12,715 nt of DNA from Thermoanaerobaculia bacterium (lineage in GTDB: Bacteria; Acidobacteriota; Thermoanaerobaculia; Gp7-AA8). Location: positions 1 through 12,715 of the forward strand of contig JAMPYE010000074.1 of assembly GCA_023700825.1 (NCBI GenBank), in the 5' to 3' direction. Position numbers and translations under genes: made by a program. Under the pieces are notes generated by a model. It was not told where the DNA came from. It did not search any database and saw only the letters and a program-made list of their open reading frames with translations. How positions within the stretch are numbered: the stretch's first letter is position 1; each line of letters begins with the position of its first letter. Shown in pieces: positions 7,000 through 12,715 of the stretch.

Positions 7000-7380
7000 C
7001 GGTTGGGAGTGACGCGCGCCACAGGGGGTAAGTGCGTCACGGACCTGTGCATGTTCGGCACCGAACCGAGCGCGACGCGCGACGACGAAATGTGCCTTAC
7101 CGAGCAGGCCTCGCTCGTCGCGGATCTCTTCCTCGGCGACAACAACCGTTCCGGCGCGTTGCCTCCCGCGATCGGCACGCTCGAGAGCCTGGCCGGGCTC
7201 GATCCCGGCTAGAACGACACCGGCGGCGCGTTCGACCTCCACTACGGCGCGATCACGACCTCGCGCAACTCCCCGCACTCGTTTTTCGAGCGGAAGCAGA
7301 CCGGCAGGGGCATTCTCGGATTGCAGACTCTGCCACCGACGAACCTGGAGGTGGAGGATAGCCACGATCCGCTCAAGACG
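7000..7380 (+). pseudogene. Decayed plant-type leucine-rich-repeat protein fragment
   Basis: One frame (codons from 7000) reads as a worn LRR protein. GVTRATGGKCVTDLCMFGTE (from 7006) resembles the end of a plant-type N-terminal cap running into the first repeat. LFLGDNNRSGALPPAIGTL (7126-7182) fits the LxLxxNxLSGxIPxxIGxL consensus well. After an in-frame TAG (7210-7212), GLQTLPPTNLEVEDSHDPL again follows the repeat spacing. Third codon positions are very GC-rich in this frame on both sides of the TAG, as expected for former coding sequence in this genome. There is no recognisable start, signal peptide or Shine-Dalgarno, and several consensus leucines are replaced. It is most likely the remnant of a larger secreted or surface LRR protein truncated by rearrangement. 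Confidence 0.6.
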
Positions 7381-7484
7381 GCGGGCGACACGATCGTAAC
7401 GTGGAGTGAGACAAGGGCGACCGCCAGGCCAAGAGCCCGGTGCAGAGGGCGCGGAGGCCACGAAGCGGACCGGCCGTCGATCCC

Positions 7485-7499
7485 AATTGTCAGACAACT
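7485..7499. promoter_or_regulatory. Palindromic operator candidate, GntR/FadR-like
   Basis: TTGTC-A-GACAA (7487-7497) is a perfect palindrome with a one-base centre, extended by one further pair at 7485/7499. The TGTC...GACA pattern resembles sites bound by GntR-family (FadR subfamily) repressors. It lies about 14 bp upstream of the -35 box at 7512 and could serve the methionine genes. No regulator gene is in the window, so the regulator is unknown. Confidence 0.35.
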
Positions 7500-7511
7500 A
7501 AATCTTGATAC

Positions 7512-7540
7512 TTGACCAAATGCTGGTCGGCCTCTACCAT
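7512..7540 (+). promoter_or_regulatory. Sigma70-like promoter of the metB-hom leader
   Basis: TTGACC (7512-7517), 17-bp spacer, TACCAT (7535-7540), in the most A/T-rich part of the interval. Transcription would begin near 7547, giving a leader of about 400 nt before metB. A GACCA/TGGTC dyad (7514-7518 with 7524-7528) overlaps the -35 box and spacer. Confidence 0.45.
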
Positions 7541-7551
7541 TCTATGCCAAC

Positions 7552-7620
7552 ATGCATCGCGTCGCAGTCCCCGCCATGATGATGCGCCGCCCGGGCGCTG
7601 GCGACTTCGGTCGCAGCTGA
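7552..7620 (+). CDS. Candidate Met-rich leader peptide upstream of metB-hom
   Basis: A 22-codon ORF begins about 5 nt after the predicted transcription start and ends in TGA at 7618-7620. It starts MHRVAVPAMMM and ends RRPGAGDFGRS. The three adjacent Met codons (7576-7584) are what an attenuator peptide for methionine synthesis would need. The UUCG hairpin (7597-7617) lies within its last codons and the stop directly follows it, so ribosome position would control folding. An internal start at 7576 would give a 14-residue version. There is no Shine-Dalgarno; initiation would be near-leaderless, as proposed for other genes here. Chance is a real alternative, because short ORFs are common in such sequence and no U-tract terminator was found downstream. 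Confidence 0.35.
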   Translation: MHRVAVPAMMMRRPGAGDFGRS

Positions 7621-7626
7621 CCCGGG
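7561..7626 (+). promoter_or_regulatory. Leader RNA with mutually exclusive stems
   Basis: The segment 7598-7605 (CTGGCGAC) can pair with either of two copies of GTCGCAG: the upstream one at 7561-7567 or the downstream one at 7610-7616. The downstream pairing forms a compact hairpin, GCGAC-TTCG-GTCGC, extended by GCT/AGC across a bulged G. It can be enclosed by CCCGGG (7590-7595) with CCCGGG (7621-7626). Alternating partners around a peptide ORF are typical of attenuators. The final terminator or Shine-Dalgarno-sequestering stem has not been identified. Confidence 0.4.
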
Positions 7627-7738
7627 TCCCCCGTCTTTCGCTCCGATTCCCCTACAACTCGACTGGCGTCATCCGGCTCACGGCGGGAGGAGTCCATGCA
7701 TCGTCCTACATGCATCACTGCATTCGCACGACAGGTCA

Positions 7739-7758
7739 CGACGGCCACGCGGCCGTCG
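7739..7758 (+). other. 8-bp hairpin in the metB leader
   Basis: CGACGGCC (7739-7746), loop ACGC, GGCCGTCG (7751-7758). It is a perfect GC-rich stem in the metB leader, with no U-run after it. It may be a pause site or part of the leader's regulatory fold. Confidence 0.45.
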
Positions 7759-7790
7759 CCCTGCCGCGCGAGTCTGCCGGCTTTCAAATT

Positions 7791-7818
7791 CGAAATCCGA
7801 AATCCGAAATCCGAAATC
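7791..7818 (+). repeat. Four perfect CGAAATC heptads
   Basis: CGAAATC repeated four times without error, flanked by AAATT and TCCCC, within the metB leader. The unit is the same as in the arms of the inverted element at 2455-2591, but no opposing arm is found within 130 bp. It may be a partial or early copy of that family. Confidence 0.9.
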
Positions 7819-7937
7819 TCCCCGATGTCACTCGTCTCGATGCCTCTCCCGGACGCCGGCCACTGAGCAGCACCGGCTCCCCGGGACGACGCGCTCCCAC
7901 GCATCGACGACAACGACGAGACACGAACCCCTGACAA

Positions 7938-7943
7938 GGAGAT
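7938..7943 (+). promoter_or_regulatory. Shine-Dalgarno of metB
   Basis: AAGGAG followed by 6 nt and the ATG at 7950. It fixes the start of the PLP enzyme and shows that translation of metB is independent of the leader ORF. Confidence 0.75.
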
Positions 7944-7949
7944 TTCCCC

Positions 7950-9134
7950 ATGACCTGGCACTTCGACACGCTCGCCATCCACGGCGGCCAGCCCAACGAC
8001 CCCGCGACCGGCGCGGTCAACATTCCCGTCTACCAGACCTCGACCTTCGGGCAGATCGAGCCGGGCGTCACGCGCGGATTCGACTACGCGCGGACGAACC
8101 ACCCGACGCGCAGGGCGCTGGAGGAAAACCTCGCGGCGCTGGAGGGCGCCCGCCACGGCGTCGCCTTTGCGAGCGGCATGGCCGCGATCAACGGCGCGAT
8201 CGTCGCGCTGTTGTCGAAGGGCGACCATGTCGTCTCGACGCGCGATCTCTACGGCGGCGCCTGGCGCATCTTCACGAAGCTCTGGGCCCGCTTCGGCGTG
8301 GAGTTCACCTTCGTCGACACGACCGACCCCGCGAACGTCGCCGCGGCGCTGCGAGCCGAGACGAAGCTGCTCTGGCTCGAGACGCCGTCGAACCCGCTGC
8401 TGAAGATCACCGACATCGCCGCCTGCACCGCGGCGGTTCGTGACCGCGGCATCGTCACCGTCGTCGACAACACCTTCGCGAGCCCCTGCCTGCAGCGGCC
8501 GCTCGAGCTCGGCGCCGACGTCGTCCTCCACTCCACGACGAAGTACATCAACGGCCACAGCGACGCTCTCGGCGGCGTCGTCATCACGGATCGCGACGAC
8601 CTGCACGAGCGCCTCCGGTTCTTCCAGAATGCCGTCGGCGCGGTTCCCGGCCCGCAGGACTGCTTTCTCATCGCACGCGGCGCGAAGACGCTCGGCCTGC
8701 GAGTCGAGCGCCACTGCGATTCCGCCGAGACGATCGCGAACTATCTCGACGGGTTCGACGGGGTGGCCCGGGTCCATTTCCCGGGGCTAGCGGCGCATCC
8801 GTCGCACGCGATCGCGCGGAAGCAGATGAAGCGCTTCGGCGCCGTTCTCGCGATCGAGCTCGACCTCGACCTCGAAGGAACGCGCCGCTTCGCCCGCGCG
8901 CTCCGGCTCTGGACGGTGGCCGAGAGCCTCGGAGGGGTGAAGAGCCTCGTCTCGCATCCGGCGACGATGACGCATGCTTCGGTCGAACCCGAGGTGAGGC
9001 GGGAGGTCGGGATCGGTGACAGCCTCCTGAGGCTCTCGGTCGGTCTCGAGGATCCCCGCGATCTCATCGCCGATCTCGAACAGGCGCTGGCGGCCGCGCG
9101 GGCAGGCACCCTCGCAGAGGCGGTGAGCGCATGA
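7950..9134 (+). CDS. metB: Cystathionine gamma-synthase-family PLP enzyme
   Basis: Trans-sulfuration enzyme of the Cys/Met metabolism PLP family, 394 residues, full length. It most likely condenses an acylated homoserine with cysteine to give cystathionine for methionine synthesis. Landmarks: YARTNHPTR (46-54) and SGM (75-77) for phosphate binding from a neighbouring subunit, Tyr101 stacking on PLP, Asp173 (VVDNTF) at the pyridine nitrogen, Lys198 (HSTTKYINGHSD) as the Schiff-base lysine, and Arg361 (LRLSVGLED) for the substrate carboxylate. The stop overlaps the hom start as ATGA, which supports synthesis over lysis. Lys331 in GGVKSLVSHPA appears to replace the Glu found in E. coli MetB and in gamma-lyases, so sulfhydrylase or lyase activity cannot be excluded. 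Confidence 0.9.
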   Translation: MTWHFDTLAIHGGQPNDPATGAVNIPVYQTSTFGQIEPGVTRGFDYARTNHPTRRALEENLAALEGARHGVAFASGMAAINGAIVALLSKGDHVVSTRDLYGGAWRIFTKLWARFGVEFTFVDTTDPANVAAALRAETKLLWLETPSNPLLKITDIAACTAAVRDRGIVTVVDNTFASPCLQRPLELGADVVLHSTTKYINGHSDALGGVVITDRDDLHERLRFFQNAVGAVPGPQDCFLIARGAKTLGLRVERHCDSAETIANYLDGFDGVARVHFPGLAAHPSHAIARKQMKRFGAVLAIELDLDLEGTRRFARALRLWTVAESLGGVKSLVSHPATMTHASVEPEVRREVGIGDSLLRLSVGLEDPRDLIADLEQALAAARAGTLAEAVSA

Positions 9135-10087
9135 GCCGCACGGTGCGCATCGGGCTACTCGGTTGCGGGACCGTGGGTGGCGGGCTCGTGACGCTCCTCG
9201 CGGAGCAGCACGGGCAGATCCTCGAACGGCACGGGGTCGATCTCGAGCTCTCGAGGGTGCTGGTCCGTAATCCGGACAAGAAGAGGAAGGGTGTCGAGCC
9301 GGCGCTGATCACGACTCGGTCAGCCGACATACTCGCGAGCGGCTGCGACATCGTCGTCGAGCTGATCGGCGGGGTCGACGATGCCGTGAGGCTGGTCGGT
9401 GCCGCGCTCGACGCGGACCGCAGCGTCGTCACCGCGAACAAGGCGCTTCTCGCGGCGCACGGAGTCGCTGTATTCGCGAAAGCGAAGGCGCGCGGTCTGC
9501 ACGTCGGTTTCGAGGCGAGCGTGTGCGGCGGCGTTCCCGTGATCCGCGCCTTGCGCGTCGGGCTCGCGGGAGACTCGGTCGAGAGCCTCAGCGGGATTCT
9601 TAACGGGACGTGCAACTACATCCTCACGCTGATGGAGGAGGGTCAGAGCTTCGAGAACGCTCGGGCGCGGGCGCAGGAGCTTGGATTCGCCGAGGCCGAG
9701 CCGTCGCTCGACGTCGATGGGCACGACGCGCTGCAGAAGCTGACGATCCTGTCGGAGCTCGCCTTCGGCGGGATCCCCGTGAGCGAGGTGTCACTGGCCG
9801 GAATCCGTGACGTGACACCGGCCGACATCCGTCGCGCGCGCAGCCGGGGGCAGGTCATCCGGCACGTTGCGGCCGCGAACGCGGACGATGGTACGCTTCG
9901 GCTTTCCCTGCGGCCGGAGCTGCTGGCGGCGTCGCACCCGCTTGCCGCGGTGCGCTACGAGAACAACGGGCTCGTCATCCGTGCTCGTGCTGCCGGGGAG
10001 CTCACCTTTCTCGGGCGCGGCGCCGGCGCGCTGCCGACCGCAAGCGCGGTGCTCGCTGACATCATCGACATCGCGCAGGCGGCGTAG
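9131..10087 (+). CDS. hom: Homoserine dehydrogenase without ACT domain
   Basis: Reduces aspartate semialdehyde to homoserine, the branch-point precursor of methionine and threonine. 318 residues. The N-terminal Rossmann motif GLLGCGTVGGG (8-18) binds NAD(P). Catalytic positions are seen at Lys104 (TANKALLA), Glu188, Asp194, Asp199 and Lys203 (GFAEAEPSLDVDGHDALQKL), with spacing identical to the Lys117/Glu208/Asp214/Asp219/Lys223 set of yeast. GILNGTCNYIL (155-165) is the family signature. Most bacterial monofunctional enzymes run past 400 residues with a C-terminal ACT domain; that part is absent and the gene ends cleanly before a hairpin, so threonine feedback through ACT is not expected. 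It is translationally coupled to metB. Confidence 0.96.
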   Translation: MSRTVRIGLLGCGTVGGGLVTLLAEQHGQILERHGVDLELSRVLVRNPDKKRKGVEPALITTRSADILASGCDIVVELIGGVDDAVRLVGAALDADRSVVTANKALLAAHGVAVFAKAKARGLHVGFEASVCGGVPVIRALRVGLAGDSVESLSGILNGTCNYILTLMEEGQSFENARARAQELGFAEAEPSLDVDGHDALQKLTILSELAFGGIPVSEVSLAGIRDVTPADIRRARSRGQVIRHVAAANADDGTLRLSLRPELLAASHPLAAVRYENNGLVIRARAAGELTFLGRGAGALPTASAVLADIIDIAQAA

Positions 10088-10097
10088 GCCGGCTTCG

Positions 10098-10123
10098 TCG
10101 GGGCACGGCCTGCCGTGCCCCGA
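10098..10123 (+). terminator. 11-bp perfect hairpin after hom
   Basis: TCGGGGCACGG (10098-10108), loop CCTG, CCGTGCCCCGA (10113-10123), beginning 11 nt after the hom stop. The stem is very stable, but no U-run follows. It probably ends or protects the metB-hom transcript. Its GGGGCACGG/CCGTGCCCC sequence resembles dispersed GC-rich hairpin repeats known from many environmental genomes, so it may instead be a REP-like copy. Confidence 0.55.
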
Positions 10124-10180
10124 TGCGGCAATCGCTGCCAACGGATTGGGAAGGGCACGGTTCCGACGACGACCCGATCG

Positions 10181-10211
10181 TTGGCCATGCAATGCCTGCC
10201 GTGGATATGAT
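10181..10211 (+). promoter_or_regulatory. Candidate promoter of the aldo/keto reductase
   Basis: TATGAT (10206-10211) is one mismatch from the -10 consensus. TTGGCC (10181-10186) is the best -35, with a 19-bp spacer. Initiation near 10218 would give a very short leader carrying GGGGG (10221-10225), 6 nt before the ATG. Confidence 0.4.
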
Positions 10212-10231
10212 CGCGGACCAGGGGGTACGAC

Positions 10232-11218
10232 ATGAAAACGAGAATGCTCGGCACGTCCGGGCTCGAGGTTTCGGCGCTCGGTCTCGGCTGCATGGGGATG
10301 TCGGAGTTCTACGGTGTGGCGGACAGGGCCGAGTCGATCGCGACGATTCACAAGGCGATCGACGACGGCTGCACGTTTCTCGACACTGCCGACATGTACG
10401 GAAGCGGGCACAATGAGGAACTCGTCGGCGAGGCGCTGCGCGGCCGGCGCGACCGCGTCGTCCTCGCGACGAAGTTCGGGAACATGCGCGGCCCCGGCGG
10501 CAGTTTCCTCGGCGTCAACGGCAGTCCGGAATACGTACGGAAGTGTTGCGACGAGAGTCTGCGGCGGCTCGGTGTCGACGTCATCGACCTCTATTACCAG
10601 CACCGCGTCGACACGAAGACGCCGATCGAGGACACAGTCGGCGCGATGGCCGAACTCGTGACGGCAGGGAAGGTGAAGCACCTCGGGCTCTCCGAAGCCG
10701 CGCCTGACACGATCCGCCGGGCGGTGAAGATCCACCCGATCGCGGCGCTGCAGACCGAGTATTCGCTCTGGAGCCGCGAGCCGGAGGATGGGCTGCTCGA
10801 GCTCTGTCGCGAGCTCGGCATCGGCTTCGTCGCGTACAGCCCGCTCGGTCGTGGGTTCCTGACGGGAAAATTCAGGACGTTTGAAGACATCCCGGCGGAT
10901 GACTACCGGAGAAACTCACCCCGGTTCCAGGGAGAGAACTTCCAGAAGAACATCGACCTCGTGAAGGCCGTGGAGACAATCGCGGCCGAGAAGGGCTGCA
11001 CGTCGTCGCAACTCGCGCTGGCGTGGGTGCTCGCGCAGGGGAGGGACATCGTGCCGATCCCGGGGACGAAGCGTCGCGAGTTTCTCGTGCAGAACCTCGC
11101 GTCGTTCGCGATCGAGCTCACGGCGTCGGATCTGGAGCGAATCTCCAGGGCATTCCCGAAGGGAGCAGCGTCGGGAACACGCTACCCAGAGGCGAGCATG
11201 GCTGCGGTGAACCGGTAG
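10232..11218 (+). CDS. Aldo/keto reductase
   Basis: NADPH-dependent (beta/alpha)8 oxidoreductase of aldehydes or ketones, cytoplasmic, 328 residues. The catalytic tetrad is complete: Asp51 and Tyr56 (FLDTADMYGSG), Lys81 (ATKFG) and His124 (YYQHRVD). Other family marks are the N-terminal RMLGTSGLEVSALGLGCMGM, GLSEAAPDTIRRA, the YSPLGRGFLTGKF loop, and the cofactor-binding IPGTKRREFLVQN near the C-terminus. It resembles the large group of general stress-type reductases related to YhdN and plant auxin-induced homologues, for which physiological substrates are seldom known. It is a single gene with its own promoter, separated from hom by a hairpin. Confidence 0.95.
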   Translation: MKTRMLGTSGLEVSALGLGCMGMSEFYGVADRAESIATIHKAIDDGCTFLDTADMYGSGHNEELVGEALRGRRDRVVLATKFGNMRGPGGSFLGVNGSPEYVRKCCDESLRRLGVDVIDLYYQHRVDTKTPIEDTVGAMAELVTAGKVKHLGLSEAAPDTIRRAVKIHPIAALQTEYSLWSREPEDGLLELCRELGIGFVAYSPLGRGFLTGKFRTFEDIPADDYRRNSPRFQGENFQKNIDLVKAVETIAAEKGCTSSQLALAWVLAQGRDIVPIPGTKRREFLVQNLASFAIELTASDLERISRAFPKGAASGTRYPEASMAAVNR

Positions 11219-11483
11219 CGAGGAGCGGGGGCGACCCGTTCCGCCACTCCCGTCTTTCTGCGGGTTGACGCTCGAAACGAATCGATGGCCACGGAGTCGC
11301 GGGGGCCTGGCGGATGCATTCCTGTTTCCTCCGCGCGCTCTTCCGAAACTGCATGGAGTCTTCGATGTGTAGTGTGTACGATGCCTGCACGAATCAGCGA
11401 GGAGCGGTCGCGGCGGGACATATGTCATAGGCAGAGGTGTGCCTGTCGCGTAGCGTGACTCCGACACGGAGACGAGGGGGCAC
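11219..11483 (+). other. Intergenic region upstream of the NarI-like gene
   Basis: 265 bp without a convincing gene. TGGAGT (11354-11359), 17 bp, TACGAT (11377-11382) is a weak promoter candidate. A 10-bp palindrome GACATATGTC (11417-11426) lies downstream of it and could be an operator. GAGGGGG just before the ATG at 11484 is the ribosome-binding site. No terminator with a U-run follows the aldo/keto reductase. Confidence 0.4.
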
Positions 11484-12566
11484 ATGGGGATTCTTGCTGG
11501 ATTTACGCGCGAGCGGCGGATCGCCGCGTCGTGGGGCGCGATCTTCACGCTGGCGCTCGCCGTGGCGATCGTCTTCGGCTCGCGGAACCTGCGCCACTTC
11601 GACGCCGCGCTCGTCGGTTACACCTTCTCGGTTCTTTTCGCGACCTTCGGGATCGTCTACCGCTACTCGATGTGGCTGCAGCGCCCTCCGACGCGCCTCT
11701 ACTGGAAGCGCGGCTGGCAGATGTTCTTCCGGCGCGGGCACCTCGGCGCGAACTCGGTGAATTGGGTGAAGCGCCTCACGCAGGACTTCGCGCTCAACCA
11801 GTTCATCCGGCACCGCGGGACGCTTCGCTGGGCGGCCCATTTCTTCATCATGTGGGGCTGCATCCTCGGCTTCGCGATCACGATTCCGCTCGTCTTCGGC
11901 TGGATTCACTTCGAGAGCATGGCGTCGGACCCGACCTGGTACGAGGTGATGTTCTTCGGCTTCAAGGTCGGAGCGTTCCCGACCGAGTCGCTCGTCGGGT
12001 TCATGACGTTCCACGGCCTCGTCTGGGCCTCGTTCCTCGTGATCATCGGCGTCGCCGTCGCGCTGCGCCGCCGCGTGCGCGATCACAGCGCCGCCGCGCT
12101 GCAGCAGTTCGGCGAGGACTTCCTTCCGCTCATCCTGCTCTTCGCGATCAGCGTCACCGGGCTGATGCTCACGGCGAGCTACACCTGGATGAAGGGCTAC
12201 GCGTACGACTTCCTCGCGATCCTTCACGCGATCACGGTGATTTTCACGCTGCTCTGGCTTCCGTTCGGGAAGTTCTTCCATATTTTTCAGCGTCCCGCGC
12301 AGCTCGGCGTCAGCTTCTACAAGGACGTCGGGCAGAGCGAAGGGATGGCGAAGTGCGCGCGCTGCAACGAGGAGTACGCGTCGCAGCTTCACGTCGACGA
12401 CCTGATCGCGGTCGAGCGCGAGCTCGGCTACGCGTACGAGATGAAGGCGTCGAAGACCGATCACTACCAGCGCATCTGTCCCGCCTGCCGGCGCAAGGTC
12501 GTCGCGCTCGCGCAGGGAAAGCTCTGGGCCGGCGAGATGAGCCCCATCGACATCACCCGCGCCTGA
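11484..12566 (+). CDS. NarI-like membrane protein, possible cytochrome b, with four-Cys C-terminal knuckle
   Basis: 360 residues with about six hydrophobic segments (roughly 15-32, 42-64, 117-140, 170-194, 213-231 and 243-262). His119, His177, His248 and His266 lie in or beside membrane helices, the number needed for two bis-His haems as in nitrate reductase gamma subunits. This is inference from position, not a clear family match. A soluble C-terminus of about 90 residues has CARC (Cys291, Cys294) and CPAC (Cys332, Cys335), a zinc-ribbon or rubredoxin-like knuckle absent from NarI. It likely moves electrons between the quinone pool and a soluble oxidoreductase, probably the next gene, 48 bp downstream. 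Related proteins may be annotated as transporters because of the helices, but nothing here indicates transport. Confidence 0.7.
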   Translation: MGILAGFTRERRIAASWGAIFTLALAVAIVFGSRNLRHFDAALVGYTFSVLFATFGIVYRYSMWLQRPPTRLYWKRGWQMFFRRGHLGANSVNWVKRLTQDFALNQFIRHRGTLRWAAHFFIMWGCILGFAITIPLVFGWIHFESMASDPTWYEVMFFGFKVGAFPTESLVGFMTFHGLVWASFLVIIGVAVALRRRVRDHSAAALQQFGEDFLPLILLFAISVTGLMLTASYTWMKGYAYDFLAILHAITVIFTLLWLPFGKFFHIFQRPAQLGVSFYKDVGQSEGMAKCARCNEEYASQLHVDDLIAVERELGYAYEMKASKTDHYQRICPACRRKVVALAQGKLWAGEMSPIDITRA

Positions 12567-12614
12567 CCGCCGCGCCGCCTCGCGCGGTGTGAACGACCGA
12601 AAGAGACCGACGAC

Positions 12615-12715
12615 ATGGCGACACTTCCCGCATCCAAAGAGCAGCTCCTCGACAACTTCGGCCCGCACCTCGGCCGGATGTCGGGCGATCGCCTCTCCAC
12701 CGGCGTCGAGCCCGA
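12615..12715 (+). CDS. Start of an unidentified gene, possible molybdopterin oxidoreductase
   Basis: Only 33 codons are inside the window: MATLPASKEQLLDNFGPHLG followed by about 13 residues that run off the edge. There is no signal peptide or Tat motif. It follows the NarI-like membrane gene by 48 bp with a weak AAGAG upstream, so it is likely cotranscribed. Openings of this type occur in cytoplasmic molybdopterin oxidoreductases in which the cluster cysteines come later, and the neighbour fits such a partner. The visible part contains no motif, so the function is a guess from context. Confidence 0.55.
   Translation, partial: MATLPASKEQLLDNFGPHLGRMSGDRLSTGVEP

Larger units (their letters stand above)
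6916..7949. other. Divergent intergenic region, 1 kb, no intact large gene
   Basis: This stretch separates the minus-strand block from the plus-strand block. It contains the mmdA ribosome-binding site (near 6916-6930), a degraded LRR gene (about 7000-7380), an A/T-richer control segment (about 7481-7550), the leader of the methionine genes with a candidate peptide ORF and hairpins (7552-7757), the heptad tract (7791-7818), and the metB Shine-Dalgarno. From 7381 to 7480 I see nothing assignable. No clear promoter for mmdA was found; a TTGACG at 6953-6948 is misplaced, since its -10 would fall on the Shine-Dalgarno. Confidence 0.8.

Noticed and set aside
6916..7497. N-terminal extension of mmdA
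   Set aside because: The frame stays open, but the translation is Arg-rich and unlike the family. A GGAGG precedes the ATG at 6915 and the family N-terminus begins there.
7550..7690. c-di-AMP-type riboswitch on the minus strand
   Set aside because: A few G-rich strings looked similar by eye, but the order of conserved segments does not fit and no suitable gene follows closely on that strand.
7547..7780. SAM or cobalamin riboswitch in the metB leader
   Set aside because: The conserved core strings of SAM-I, SAM-II, SAM-IV and the cobalamin class were looked for and not seen; only local hairpins are present.
7696..7866. A 56-codon ORF preceded by GGAGG with a 5-nt gap
   Set aside because: The ribosome site is good, but the protein includes the translated heptad repeat and has no recognisable feature. 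It could be a second leader ORF, but the evidence is too thin to list.
7512..7934. A 140-codon plus-strand ORF before metB
   Set aside because: It has no Shine-Dalgarno and a low-complexity basic translation, runs through the heptad repeat and hairpins, and resembles no known protein.

Overview
The window is a high-GC, densely coded bacterial chromosome segment with no plasmid or phage genes. The gene set is a sodium-pump decarboxylase, DMSO-reductase-family molybdoenzymes, a plant-type leucine-rich-repeat relic and an AATCCGM-type heptad repeat. It suggests a soil or sediment lineage such as Acidobacteriota or a relative. That placement is inference and no marker gene is present.

Layout. 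Everything from 1 to 6915 is read on the minus strand. In transcription order this is a four-gene operon for a Na+-translocating methylmalonyl-CoA decarboxylase (mmdA-mmdD-mmdC-mmdB, 6915 to 3367), then pdxH (3198 to 2596), then a DMSO-reductase-family molybdopterin subunit (2412 to 376) overlapping a DmsB-type four-cluster ferredoxin cut by the window edge (379 to 1). pdxH and the molybdopterin gene both look leaderless: a TAnnnT hexamer ends exactly 6 nt before each start codon and neither has a Shine-Dalgarno. A 137-bp inverted repeat of AATCCGM heptads lies between these two genes.

The divergent interval 6916-7949 has no intact large gene. It holds a decayed fragment of a plant-type leucine-rich-repeat protein (about 7000-7380, plus strand, one in-frame TAG), a GntR-like palindrome, a sigma70-like promoter, and a leader of about 400 nt in front of the methionine genes. 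The leader encodes a possible 22-codon peptide with three consecutive Met codons and has two mutually exclusive RNA pairings. It also contains four perfect CGAAATC heptads.

From 7950 onward genes are on the plus strand. A cystathionine gamma-synthase-type PLP enzyme overlaps by 4 bp a short homoserine dehydrogenase that lacks the ACT domain; together they carry carbon from aspartate semialdehyde to cystathionine. After a strong hairpin come an aldo/keto reductase, a NarI-like multi-His membrane protein with a C-terminal four-Cys knuckle, and the first 33 codons of another gene, perhaps its redox partner.

The most interesting points are the candidate methionine-responsive leader peptide, the heptad repeat family, the LRR relic, the paired leaderless promoters and the NarI-like protein fused to a metal knuckle. 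All are readings by eye without database searches.
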